Source: Cylindrodendrum hubeiense
Taxonomy: Eukaryota > Ascomycota > Sordariomycetes > Hypocreales > Nectriaceae
Length of the DNA stretch: 42,761 bases
Assembly: GCA_014621425.1 (NCBI GenBank)
Contig: JAANBB010000355.1
Coordinates: forward strand, 1-42,761
Reading direction: 5' to 3'
Each line of letters starts with the position of its first letter. Position 1 is the stretch's first letter. The position numbers and the translations under genes are program-made. Below the pieces are notes generated by a model, which was not told the DNA's origin, ran no database searches, and worked only from the letters and a program-made list of their open reading frames with translations. Positions 23,570 through 35,109 of the stretch are shown here, in pieces.

Positions 23570-25120
23570 TTTGAATGAGGATTTCGAAGAATGAAATTTT
23601 TTTTTTGGTTATACGATCTGGTGCGACAGGGAACGCAGAGCCACGGGCAGGGTTTGTGCGATGGCCGTGGGTATTGCTGGCGGAGATTTCAACGAGGGTT
23701 GCGGACAAGCGAGCGAAAGAGATATTCGCGTAGGTTGCTGTAAAGAGTGGCTAGAGTAACTTGGTACTCTGAGGTTTGCGACGAAAACAGGATAACAACG
23801 ACGGCGACGACAGCGACGGACGAAACAGAGGAGGTAGGTGGTGGAGGTGAGGGAGAGAGGGAGAGGAGACGAGGATGGGGCAAGGTGAGGTGTAAATGGA
23901 AATGGGCAGAGGGCCGCGCCAAGCCAGAGGGACGGGCAGGAAGGCCCAAAACCACCCAAACGGGACTACAATTACAGGGCCCCGACTACAGAAGGTGCGC
24001 TACCTAGTCGCAGTCTACGGAGTACGGCGCTACGTAATTAAGACGTGGTACAGATTGCGGTCGATAGGCCAGGGCATGGTATCGGAGTGTAGCACGGGGG
24101 GGGACGGGGGGGCAGGGCCTAGCAGGTCGTAGGTCGTAGGTGAAGTGGCCACCAGGGCCCAATATCCATGGAAACACCAGACCCGTAGCCTAGGCCAGGC
24201 CTTGGACGGGGCAAAAGAAGAGAGGGAACAGGGCAGGCGGGCCAGAGGAAACCGGGGGGCGCGTGGTCTGTGTCTGCGTGTGTCTGCGCGTGGGTGGGCG
24301 ACTGTCGTCGTCTGGCCGGCGGGAGAATGCGTGTGCGGCGTCAAAAGGATCCCTGGCAGGAAGATCCTTCCCCCCCTCCCCATTCCGCATATCGCGAACC
24401 CATACCACAGGGCCTTTGGACCTATCCCGTCGCCTCCTCAGCTCCCTTTTTATTTTGTAATTAACTAATCCAGAAATCTCGGCCGGCGGGTGGCAACTGG
24501 CGACCGGGTGGGTTCAGCTCGCCTTAGCTCCCGCAAAACCGCCAGTCTCTCGCTCATCACGACCACGGCGACCAAGGCGACAAGGAGGGAAAAAAGGGTC
24601 GCGCCTTGCCCGTTCGGGGCGTTGGTGCGGAACGGCGCTCTCGACACCAGGCACCGCGCCCCCCTTTCCGTCCTGGCAGAGTTGCTACGCTGGGTGTTTT
24701 GGACTGAGCAAAGGAAAAAGGGCCTGGGGACACGGACGGCGGGCAAAAGAGCCGAGGAAGAACCTAACTATGCGCATGGCATGGCATGGTCTGGGCTCGC
24801 GACCGTTTCATGCGCGTGCTCGTTTCGAAACCCAAGACAAAGGCCTTGTTCTTGCTCCCTTGGCCTCGTGTGTTTCTGCAGCACGAGCATCCGTAAAGTG
24901 GCCGCAGAGAGAGAGTGACAGAGGGCTCGTGCTGCTAATCTGTGCGTAGTACGTGCAAGTAATAGACGCCGTCCACGACCACTTTCTTTTGCCAGCCAGC
25001 CCCAGGCACGGCCGACCCCAGACCAAGCCAAGCTTGGGTATGGCGTGTCGAACGGGGTCGAAGCGCAATCTTGCCCGCGCTGCCCCTCTGGGCGGCGAGA
25101 GACAGCTACTATTAACTATG

Positions 25121-25170
25121 TACCACTTACTACCACGTACTGCCACTGACTACCACCGACTACCACCGGC
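25121..25170. repeat. decamer tandem array, unit TACCACCGAC
   Basis: Five 10-bp units in exact register (TACCACTTAC, TACCACGTAC, TGCCACTGAC, TACCACCGAC, TACCACCGGC). The unit length matches the 761-840 array although the sequence is unrelated. Confidence 0.75.
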
Positions 25171-25832
25171 TACGTAGTCGCACTGCGTCCTGACCTCATG
25201 TCATTTAAGAATGGTCGATCCATTCACCGACACCCCCGCCAAACTGCCTTGTCGTACGTACTACGTACCTGCTTGGGGGAGAAGCATACGTACTACGGTT
25301 GTTTGTTTGCTGGCCGCCCACTTTGCGCCCGGGGCCTGAGTGATGGATTAAATTGATTCCCCATCCAACCGCGTAACGGCTGCTGTCCAAAGCGCGCATG
25401 CAAGGCCCTCAAGACCCCAAGGGCCCAAGGGCCCCGGGGGCCAATGGCTCAACTTCCCTTTCCAGTAGGTCGCCCCAACTCCAGCCCGGCCACTGACTCT
25501 CCCCCCTAGCACACCTGTTACCGGGCATCGCGTCACCCGGCGCTGAGTGGTCGGCGCGCTGTAGCGGCCCTGGGGGCCCAGATCCAGACGCTAGCCGAGC
25601 CTGGGTGGCGCCCATGTAGACGCAGGAACCAGGAACCAAATCCCAATCCCAGCGCTTCGCCCGATCCCCACTCCGCTAGATCGCAGCGCCTGATTCGCCC
25701 GCGCACCGCCAGGAATCTTTAGGTCTGCGTCATGGGGCCGCTTGGCGGGGGCATCGACTGGGTTTCAGGTTGCTGTGACAGGCTGCCTGTCTACCGACAG
25801 CAGGGGATTGTCACCCGCCCGCTCCTCCATCC

Positions 25833-25865
25833 AGCGGCCATTCAGCGGCCATTCAGCGGCCCTTC
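25833..25865. repeat. 11-bp repeat AGCGGCCATTC
   Basis: Three head-to-tail copies, the last with a substitution (AGCGGCCCTTC). It is a simple tandem repeat in noncoding DNA. Confidence 0.75.
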
Positions 25866-26160
25866 GGCGGGCGAGACAGCCACGCCAACGAGGGAGGGAA
25901 GAGGCGATCACCATCAACATGACTCTCAGCCGCCTTTTGCAGTAATTAGGTACCTACCTACTTACCTACCTACTGCTCCAGATCTGCGCATGGTACGTAA
26001 TCCGTCCTATGCGACGGGAGATGCGCGCCGCATCCCGTTGGGCTACAGGGCATGCGACCGCCTGCGTTGTGCGACCTGCCAGGCCAACGAGCAGAGTGCA
26101 TGCGCAACGAACAGCTCACGAGATCCAAGAAAAGCGAAGGCGCATAAACAACCCTCTAGA

Positions 26161-26202
26161 CCCAACCAACTAACCAACCAACCAACCAACCAGCCAACCA
26201 AC
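26161..26202. repeat. (CCAA)n microsatellite
   Basis: About ten near-perfect CCAA units with single-base interruptions. Confidence 0.85.
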
Positions 26203-27213
26203 ACCGCTGTGACGTGACGTGTCTCTCCCTCATCCAACCTGCTAAGAATATCTCTCTCCCCGATACTCACTCACACGCGATGCGAGCCGGGGGTGGTCTG
26301 ATTGACTGTCCCGCTCTCCCTCAACGTCTCTTGCTGTAGTTCCGTGGTTTGGCCCAACGAGCAACAAGAAAAAACGCCCGACTTTTTGAAACCACTAACC
26401 GCTACAACCAAGAAGAAGCAAATCCTCAGTCCCCATCCCAAATAACCCCGACCGGCTGATCTTGTCCCGCTCTCTACCGTCTTCTTGTCTTCTCTCTTAT
26501 CAGCCGAAAGTCCCGGCCGAATTTCTCGTTTATTAGCAGCAAGGCTATATCGACTCTGCGTATAGCCAAATTACCGCCTTAAATTGCTCCAGCAGCTCGC
26601 CCGTCGTATGGTAAATTGCTACACCATCTTCCCGTCTCTCATGCCGCTCTAGAACAACCACCCGTCGCAACCTAGACTGCACTGCCGTTCTAGCGCTTCA
26701 CTCACGCTGGCTTCTTCGCGCAACCCATCTTCTGCCATCTGGTGTGGCTCATTACCGCGGAAACGGGGCCCTCACTAACTTGTGATCGTCGCCTGTCACT
26801 TGATTCAAGACCCGCATGCGAGATAGTACACAGACTACCGCCAGTGTGATAATGAAAGAGCAAGATGATCAATTATAACCCCTGGTTGCTTTTCGGCTCC
26901 ATCCTTTCGGCAATCTCGAGATCCGTGATCTGTGGAAGTAGTGTCCATGTGAGAGTCCTCCTCTGAGTCTCCCCTTTGCTCCCATCGTACCAACCAAATC
27001 ACATCTCCAGACGCCTCCCAAAGACAGTCGCTCTCAAGCTAAAATAATTACATTGCCAACGAAAGAAGAACCCCAGCCCCTCGGTCGCCGTCGCATAACC
27101 TTTCCACTATGGCGCCTCTGTAAACCCTAGAATACGCCCATCGAGCAATGACCCGTAGCCCAGCTTCCCGCGCCAACATTGCCACTCCATCCCGCTTAAG
27201 CGTCTTCCTCGCC

Positions 27214-28575
27214 TTACTCGCCTTCCTCACCGCCCATCTTGGCGATCCACTTGTTCATGTGTGAGAACTTGTCCTCAAACGTCTTCTGCAGCTTCTCTCC
27301 GGCATTCCACATAGGATCTCCTTTCTTCCAGTACTTGAAGCAGTTCTCGAAGATCTGCCGCACATCCGCCGCAAACTCCTCATCATCATTGTAGTCCTTC
27401 CGGTCCATCTTGACTTTGATCGTGCTAAGGTCCATCGGCCGCTTGACTTTGTCAAAGTAGTCAGGCACACCGTCCTCGACCGGCTCAACCGGCTCGCGGA
27501 AGGGACCGACAAGACGTGTCCAGAAACCTATGGATTGATTAGAATTCAACACACTAGCCGTTGGCGGACAAGATCAACATACCTGGTCCCGAAAGCATTC
27601 TCGTCAGGAGATCTGTACAGAAGTCCAGCTTCTGCGCTGTTGTGAATGTGCGGCTGTCCAAATAACCTGCACTTGTTCGGCGTTTTGGTACTGGCTTGGA
27701 GAGAGAAGGTCGAGGCGGCTTGTTCTTGTTGGCCAACTTCTGGTCAACGGTTGGCAGAGGGCCACTAGGGATTCCCAGTGGTCGCCGGTTCTTCTTGGTG
27801 TTTTTAAGGACCTCATCCTCGCTCTCCTCCTCCAGGTAATGGACGTTCTTGCGAGGGGTTGCAGCTGAGACCACGGAGGTATCTACCGCCGCCGAGATTG
27901 TGTCAAATGAGCTCATAGCAACGACGAGCTCGCTGAGCACTTCCTGCGGCAGGGATTTGGCAAATTCCGCTCTGGCATCTGATGAGCGCATGTACTCCGC
28001 CGTCCATGACAAGAGTAGCTTCCTGATCGATGAACCTTCGGGGGTATCCTTCCAGACCTGGATGAGCAAAGGCGTGGCGGGAATCCGCTCGGTGATCCGC
28101 CGGCAGTCAATCATGGCCTCGAGTGTCTTGTCGCACAGTCCCCGGATTCCCAACTTATGTCCCAAGTTCCACAAGCCGACGAGTGCCTCGTACGACGGCA
28201 CGTTGGACACATCGGAAATGACCGCGTCTGTGTAGAGGAAGCTCTGGGCCAATCCGAAGACCTCATTTGTTGCTTCTGGGAGTCGGACAATCTGCTCGAC
28301 CTTGTCGTCGGCGGTGGCCTCGGAGAAGTGTTTCTGGAAGAACTCAGATCGGTCGCACAGAAAGTCCTTCTGGATTCCGAAGGGTTGTTCATCGGGGCCG
28401 ACGAGGATGATGACGAAAATCGGATGCGGCTCGCTGTGACTTCTATCAGTATTCTCCTTTGAGTCAATTAGGAAAGAAGGGTATTGTCATACAGCCATGA
28501 GAATGGCCACTTCTCCTGGACATTGATGTTGGCCTTGGTGACAGGAGAGTCCCCTCCGTTTGGTTGTTCTAACAT
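27214..28575 (-). CDS. BTB/POZ protein with atypical C-terminal bromodomain
   Basis: Exons 28575-28493, 28442-27583 and 27527-27214 give 418 residues. An N-terminal BTB domain spans about 35-130 (IFVIILVGPDEQPFGIQKDF, DRSEFFQKHF, VEQIVRLPEATNEVFGLAQSFLYTD), usually a protein-protein or Cul3-adaptor module. A helical segment follows, then a basic, nuclear-signal-like linker (KKNRRP near 243-248, PKRRTS near 279-284). The end is a bromodomain (about 300-412; GPFREPVEPVEDGVPDYFD, RPMDLSTIKVKMD, ADVRQIFENCFKY). Aligned to BRD4, the acetyl-lysine-anchoring Asn140 is Trp381 and the WPF-shelf Trp is Gly322, so normal acetyl-lysine reading is doubtful. The start ATG lies 7 bases after the acceptor of a likely leader intron. 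Junctions FSWLSHSEP and LSGPGFWTRL are consistent. Function is unknown; a chromatin-linked role is inferred. Confidence 0.88.
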
Positions 28576-28582
28576 CTCGGCA

Positions 28583-28798
28583 CTACAGATCGATGTTAGA
28601 ATGGCAAAGTCCATGAGAGGGTGGGAAGGATGATGTGTTTAAGATGAGACGACGTCTCTTCATTATGTGAATCATTGTCACTGAAGGCCGCGTGCTCACC
28701 CCTCATCACAATAGACCTTGTGGGTATTGTCTCTTGTCGAGATTTTTTCAAGTCATGAATCACTGCTGGTTCATGCATAGGATGGTGGATATACTTAC
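28583..28798 (-). other. probable 5'-UTR intron of the BTB-bromodomain gene
   Basis: The minus strand has a strong GTAAGT donor at 28798, a TTCTAACATC branch site and an ATCTGTAG acceptor ending 8 bases before the ATG. At 216 bp it is longer than the coding introns. No ATG in the short upstream exon suggests extra coding sequence. Confidence 0.55.
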
Positions 28799-31700
28799 AA
28801 TTGTATTCGGCGATGCTTCTGCTCTGCGGCCTAGTAGCTCGCTTCAACCTCGCGGAACCGCCAGCCGCTCACTGCCCGTTTTACGGGATTGGCCGGGTGC
28901 GGCTCGCGCCGGTTGGCACTCTCAATCGCAACTTATTTGACGTTAAGAATGGTTTGAGAATTGCTCGGCAATGCTCGTAGCACGGTGAATGGTGCCTAAT
29001 TACGATGAATCGCGATGGTCGTGATGCTGGTCGTCTGAGCAAGCAGCGTGAAGCAGTAACTGTGTTGAGATTGTGGGCCAATGAGAGACGTCGACTTGGC
29101 TGGGTGGCGCGTCCATGATTGGAAGGAGGGACGGTCCCGGAGATTGTCCGCTTCCGTCTACGTCTGCTCTGTGACCTACCCTACAGTCGCTCATTGAATA
29201 AGAAATTCAAGGGATGGACTGTAATTGTACAAGGGATGGAACGGGCTGTAAATGGTTCGGAAATCTATTGTTTAATAGTAATACTACCACTCACCTGGGG
29301 GTAAGGATGATGAAGGGAAAATACTCGTTATGCAGACAAAAATCCTGAGAAACGCTTGGAACTTGACAATGATTTCCACTTAACATAGAAGTTGCCGATG
29401 GAGTTTAAGCACGAGTGTACTGTTTAATTTCTGTAATTGTGTATTAATTTTGTGAGCCCAGCCTAGATACTATCCATTGTTTGATGTTCGGCTTATACTC
29501 AGGAGACTGTCATAAGGAAGAAGTTGGTACGCCGAGATTGTCTTTTCTTACAGGACAATGTTTGTTAGCAATGTAACTCGTCGAATCAATGAAACTTTTG
29601 GGAATGGTTCAACGTCATGTGACAACTCCATATCTCTCAACATTCATTCTAGGATATACAAAGACGTGAATGATTCGCGTGTGAATCTCCAGACGGAAGA
29701 GACAAGAGCGAGGTTAACATCTCAATCCACAGCTCCCATAAAGCAGCAATACTTTATCGGGGAACTTGTAGTTGACTTGACAGTAGTAATAACCAGGCCG
29801 TAACAATGGAGGCAGATTACGGATGAATAACTGCCGCGGTTCACTAATGGATACCTTTATTTCATCCCATTCATTCAATGGGTGTAAGCACGGCTCCTGG
29901 ACACCACCCTCCACGAACAATGGATGAGTGGATAAAAGAGCTGAAATCAACGCTTAAAGTCAAATCAGTGTCCTCTTTCCTCCAATTGTGTCTGCTAGAG
30001 TGCTTACATGGCCTTCGATATATCTCGCCACCGCATGTGTCTTGAGTCGAAGAAATATCCTGCTCCCAACGCCCGAGAGTTGCGTATGAAGCTTCCAGGA
30101 AACCTTTCAATATTTCAATCTAGATGTCGCGCATATATGGTGAATTTTAAATCAGAACTTCGAATCCAGATCAAGTCCTCTGGGCACTTCCTGCAGGTAG
30201 CAAGTCTACCAGTGCAACATATCGCACTTGAATCCAATATTGCATTCGCGAATAGGTACTATATAGGGCCCATAGAGTAAACCGATAGTTGTGAAATTGA
30301 ACCTTATCATCAATTATCACGGCCCTTTCAATATCCCTCTCGGTTCATTCTGCCAGAAATGACGTTTTCTTGCCGACGTATTGTGTGAGAGCGGTGGAAA
30401 CCCTGGCAACCCGAAGAATTGTCACTCTCTGGTTTCGGGTTTGTATTGGGATATGAGGCAGAATCCGCCTCCACTGCTTGGTTATCATCTAGGGGAACAC
30501 ATCGGCACACTTAGATATTGGATAGTATGTTGGATCTTGAGTCCTCAGTTTCTGTTAAGTTCGTGTCCTGTAATATTTTGGCTGTAGTAAACGTACACCC
30601 GAGACCTTTGAGTTCGTCTAGAGTCAAGAAAATTGCAAACGTCGATAGAGATGCTGCCTCTCTGCTAACTTGTGAAGTCGTGGTCAAGGGTGAGTCTCCG
30701 CGGCTGGGATGTGGAACTGGGAGTGAACCCGAGGTTGGCGAAGTAGGAGACTTCTCTCCACTTGAGAGATATAGTATCTGATTATCGACTAAGTTAATGA
30801 TGGACTAGAGTCTAGTACGAAGACTATATATATTGCATTTTTCCTTGTCCCCTGGAGAGCTCAGCAGAAACGAGATGCGTCGCGACTCAATAGGCGCTTG
30901 TTCGACTTATTTTAGGCCAATACAGACAAAATAGCACAACCCCCATCAGTCCAAAAACCGTCGTAAACAATGCAAAAGCTTTGGTCTAGAGTTCTAGCCA
31001 ACCCTGCATCGAGTTGCTTCTCTTTCACAGGGTGGGTGCTTAGTCTTTCCTATTACAAGAACAACTTGGCATTACCGAGCCCCTCGGACTTACCCTATAC
31101 CACATCACGACCATGGGCAGACTTCACACACCTCGCACTGGGAATGGAGATGACCTAGCCAATCCCATGAGATAGTGGAAACCAGTGACTTGTCTTCTGC
31201 AGGTCATTGAAACTAGATGCTTCCATTGAAAGATACATGGCACTAGCCAGTTCGTGCATATGCGCAGCGCAATCTGCTGCATGTGCTGCATTTCTTTGCT
31301 TTGTCGGTGAGACACACACTATCTCGCTAGTTATCTTGCATTTCAGCTCACAGCTCGAGTCTCTTTACACCAAAAAGACACGCAACCTGACACAGCCAAG
31401 CAACGAAACATGCAATAGCGAAGTATGTTGTAATACCGGGAGAATATGTGCCCGCAACTGCTCTGTTCCGGGGCTATAACTCCGAGACGAGACGCAGGCA
31501 ACCACACCCACTCCATCTATCTCGAATCTTCTGCGCGAAGTGGAAGAGTTGCGAAACCCGGGTGCTAGTTGCACACCGACTATCTCTGTCACATTCCCTC
31601 AGTGCGGCCAGTGTTAACCTTCTCACTTCTCCCAGGAACCTCCCTGTCCGGATGCGCTCCGCCGTCAAACTGCCGGCCACACCAGTTGACGTGTATTGTT

Positions 31701-34164
31701 TTGGGTTACGAGTCGGGCCGCCAGTGGCAAGTCTAGAGAGAAAAGTTGCATTGTACCGTAATATACCGTATTACTATTGACTCATGCTATTGTACCGTAT
31801 CCACGCACCTTTATTCTCCGGCCAGGCACATATAGGACATGGGTTAGCAGGCGGAAACATGGCCTTGGCGGCTACCAAGAAGTTACTTTGCTTTGCGATC
31901 AGTAAACCAATGGATACTCGGAACGTGGACCAGCAATATGACGCTGAAACGAGGGGATCAGCGGCGGCTTTCTCCGGAGATGGCATCCTGACACGCGACA
32001 GGGACCAAACATCGGCGACGTCCCTCGTACGAAGACTCCCCGCAGTCGACGGCGGCAGCCCGTTACAAACGGGGCCGGGGCCATGTTGCTGATGCCGTAA
32101 CCGTCCGTATCAATGGCCGGGAAATAGACAAGGGATGACCTCACAGTCTCTCATGGATGGTCGTGGAACATACTATGGCCACTCCCCCAGCTTCTCTCCG
32201 CGCCGCGGATGCGCAGCATGTGCAGATGGTGCTGCTCCAGGTTTTTGATGTGCTTGGCCTCGACACTTGCCGGAAGTGCAACCTCAAATCCCCAGATCTC
32301 GATGAGCGAGCTGTCCACCGCAATATGTATTCCGGGCGTATCCTGTACACATCAGGCGTTTGCTCTGCCCACCGCCAACCTCCCCGCAGCCGGCCCCCGG
32401 CTCTTCCCAACAGAGGCGCTCTGGCGTCCTCCGCGAGTGTCGAGTGCCGCGGGCCGTGATCCGAGGATGCAGCACGAACTCGTCATCGAACGATTAATCG
32501 AAGTAAGTGCCTCCGTGGGCTATTCCCGTCGGTGCAAAACCGAACCCCAGACAGACGTCTCGTCGGGGAAAAGCAACAAAAGGGGGGGATACATCCCGCG
32601 ACGGTGTCAACGTAACAGGATCGTCGGCCATCTGCCGCGCATATGCCGATGAGGCATCCGAGAAGGACACACCCGGCCTAGGAACCAGCCGCCGTGATTG
32701 GAGGGGATGGCACCGCGATCAGGCCAGAAGACGGTCAGGGCGCGTGCTTCAACAGTCCACCCACCACCTCTGTGTCCCTTGCTGCGTCCCTTGTAATCCT
32801 CAACCCTCGCTGGACGTCCTTGTCCGCTGGTCGCGCGACACCTCGTCCGCACCCGCATTCGACATCGGTGCCGACGATCGATGAACAGGAGTTGCATCGC
32901 ACCTTGTCCCGCTGCCGGACGGGAACACCCCAGACGTCTCGTAGCCCTCCTCCGCCGCGCCGAGGGAGGGATGTGGCGGAGGGAGAGGCAGCGCTGTCGG
33001 GGCCGGCCTCCGCCTGTGGGCGCGAGGTGCCATCGGCCCATGTCGATGGAGAATCGCCTGAGCGTGCTGCAGTTGCGCCTTGCGCCCGGGACGGCTTGGA
33101 GCTCACGTATGATGCGGATGCGACTGACCGGCCGGCGGTCTCACAGGCATGTATGCAGTGGTACTGAGCTGTAGCAGAGGCCGGAGTAGCAATCTAGGGA
33201 AGCGCCCGTGAAGGAAAAAGATGACGGCGAGAGGTGGTTGGACCAGAGGGGCCATCACCGGCTGGAAGCATTGCATTGGTGGCGCCGACAGCGCGTATGG
33301 CGATGTCTAGACATTGCCTCGAGGCCAGCGGTGTGCAGGCCCAAACCGGCCAGATCATCGAAGCCAATTGATCCTCATCCTCATTCTCCGATTGAAGCCG
33401 GCACTCGGGATCGTGCTGTAGCTTAAAAATGGGTGGCAGCGACATTCCCGTGTTACTGCCCGTGTCGCACAGAGCTGTCGCACAGGGCGTCTTCCCAACT
33501 CGGTGCAACCACTTGCGTTGGGAGAACCAACGCAGTCTAGTCCGTCTACATAGTACATTGTCCAATGCAGCCAGGGCAGCGACGCTAGTGGCTTCTGGTC
33601 CAGCTGCGTGTCCCAGATCGTGAGATCTGGCGCCTGGAGCGTGCCGCCAGAAAACGCAAAGTATGGGTACGGCGCTGCTCGATGGTGTTGAAGAGGCCGG
33701 GGTAAAAGGGAAGAAAAAAAAAGCCACGCCGGCGGTGTGCATTCAAAGCCGCAGCCCAACAACGGCCCAGCAGGGAAAAATCTTCCACGAGCTCAACTAC
33801 ATCCAATGACCAGGACTGCTCCAACTTGTCGGTCTGTACGGGGTGCATCGCCGCCTCGATTCATTGGCCTGGCCTGGCTGTATTTCTTGCTTGTCTCGGA
33901 CAGAGTGCGTACAGCAAAAGACGGTAAATATGGAATGGGCCCTTCCACCCCCACACTTCGGTGCTGCACCAGCGAGACATGAGTCCCTCGTCATCGGATT
34001 GTCGCCGAATCTCTTCTCCACCGCCCGCGATGACGTTAGGGAATCGTCCAGACAGGGCAGCAGGAGGCTTGCATGATGCTGCTGGGACTGAGCGAGTTGC
34101 GAGTGGGCAACTGCATGCGTGCAAGACAACTTCCGAGCACCAAAGTACCTATACCCAAGCTCCC

Positions 34165-34188
34165 AAGCACAAGCACAAGCACAAGCAC
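34165..34188. repeat. (AAGCAC)4 repeat
   Basis: Four perfect 6-bp units. About 90 bp further on (34278-34301) are two perfect copies of CCCACGCACAAT, plus a partial third. Confidence 0.85.
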
Positions 34189-35109
34189 ATCGGGACCTTC
34201 TCCACAAAGTGCGAATCCCCCGTCCCGGGGGCCCAAAGTCGCAGACAGACGACAATCATCCTATTCTTGGCAGCCGTCCCACGCACAATCCCACGCACAA
34301 TCCCACGCCTTTTGCGTCCAAGCTCGCTCTCTTCAGCGGCCCTCCATGTCCCCCCCAATCCCTCCTCCGTGTCCCTCTGAGTCCTCCTTGTCCGCCTTGT
34401 CTTCATGCTATGCCCGTTCCTATGCCGAGGATTGCCTGTCCGCGTCTCTGTCTCCTCCTGGCAAGTCGCCACCCTCAATGACGCAGGGCTGACCACCGCC
34501 TAGGGTGGTGTGGTGTGTCCCTACGAATCCCCAGAGACGCTCTCGCCCAAAGGATGCCCTCCACGTTCACCCTCCTGGTATCTTTTCCCCACAGCCACAG
34601 CAACAAGACGACAAACGACCGGCCCGGTGGAGCACCACGTCTCGCTAGCCGTTTTCCGCCTCACCTGTGGTGGAGTCTCTTAGCTAAGTCACGCCAATAA
34701 TGCCATTTAGAAAAATTCTTATCCTTCCAGAAGCATGCCATCATCTGGGGGCCCTTGCTACGCCCGACGAAGCACTCCCCACGGCCTCCACGACGCCTCC
34801 ACGACTCCACGCCGCCTTGACGGCCTGCACTACCGCCGTTCGGCCGGACTTGGCCGACGCCCAAACAAGCCGACATTTGACCGGTAGAAACGGTCGCCTC
34901 CCCACTACCTATCTTTTCGTCATGGCGGATCCGTCGTCTAGTAAGGGGCTCAAATCAATGCGCGCTGCCGACTCCTTCGCTCTGTGGGGTTTGCCCGGCG
35001 AGCCGTTTCGACTCATGGAGCTCGGTGTACATTCTCGGCGCTTCACCGGCGCCGAGAGGGAAAGACTGCTCCGGGGTCGTCATTCATCAATATTTGCTCG
35101 GTGCTTCTT

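Larger units (their letters stand above)
23570..27213. other. 3.6-kb gene-free region
   Basis: No conserved gene is recognised. The left part is the promoter of the GPI-protein gene. From 24.0 to 26.2 kb the sequence is GC-rich with many short frames and repeats (listed separately) and TACGTA motifs. From about 26.2 to 27.0 kb the plus strand is rich in C and T and resembles a transcribed leader, yet no plus-strand coding exon follows. The right end is the 3' UTR of the BTB-bromodomain gene. Confidence 0.5.
28576..35109. other. 6.5-kb region without a recognised gene, AT-rich core
   Basis: The stretch from about 29.2 to 30.9 kb is clearly AT-rich (about 33-42 percent GC in three lines counted by hand) beside GC-rich flanks. 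It carries many stops, a TATATATA at about 30826 and a 13-base palindrome ACTAGAGTCTAGT (30804-30816). Short protein-like pieces occur at 30110-29714 minus, 30970-31158 plus and 31448-31780 plus, with no intact gene joining them. From 32 to 34.5 kb the sequence is GC-rich again, with overlapping opposite-strand frames (32694-33167 plus, 33742-33194 minus) that match no family I know. A 63-codon minus-strand frame after a TGTACAG acceptor (32342-32151) could be a terminal exon but has no partner. Confidence 0.5.

Noticed and set aside
26161..26202. CCAA repeat considered as a CRISPR or regulatory array
   Set aside because: Units are 4 bp with no spacers; it is a simple microsatellite in a eukaryotic genome.
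32694..33167. 157-codon plus-strand frame with a plausible-looking C-terminus
   Set aside because: Opposite-strand frames of similar length overlap it, third-position bias is weak, and no family resemblance was found.
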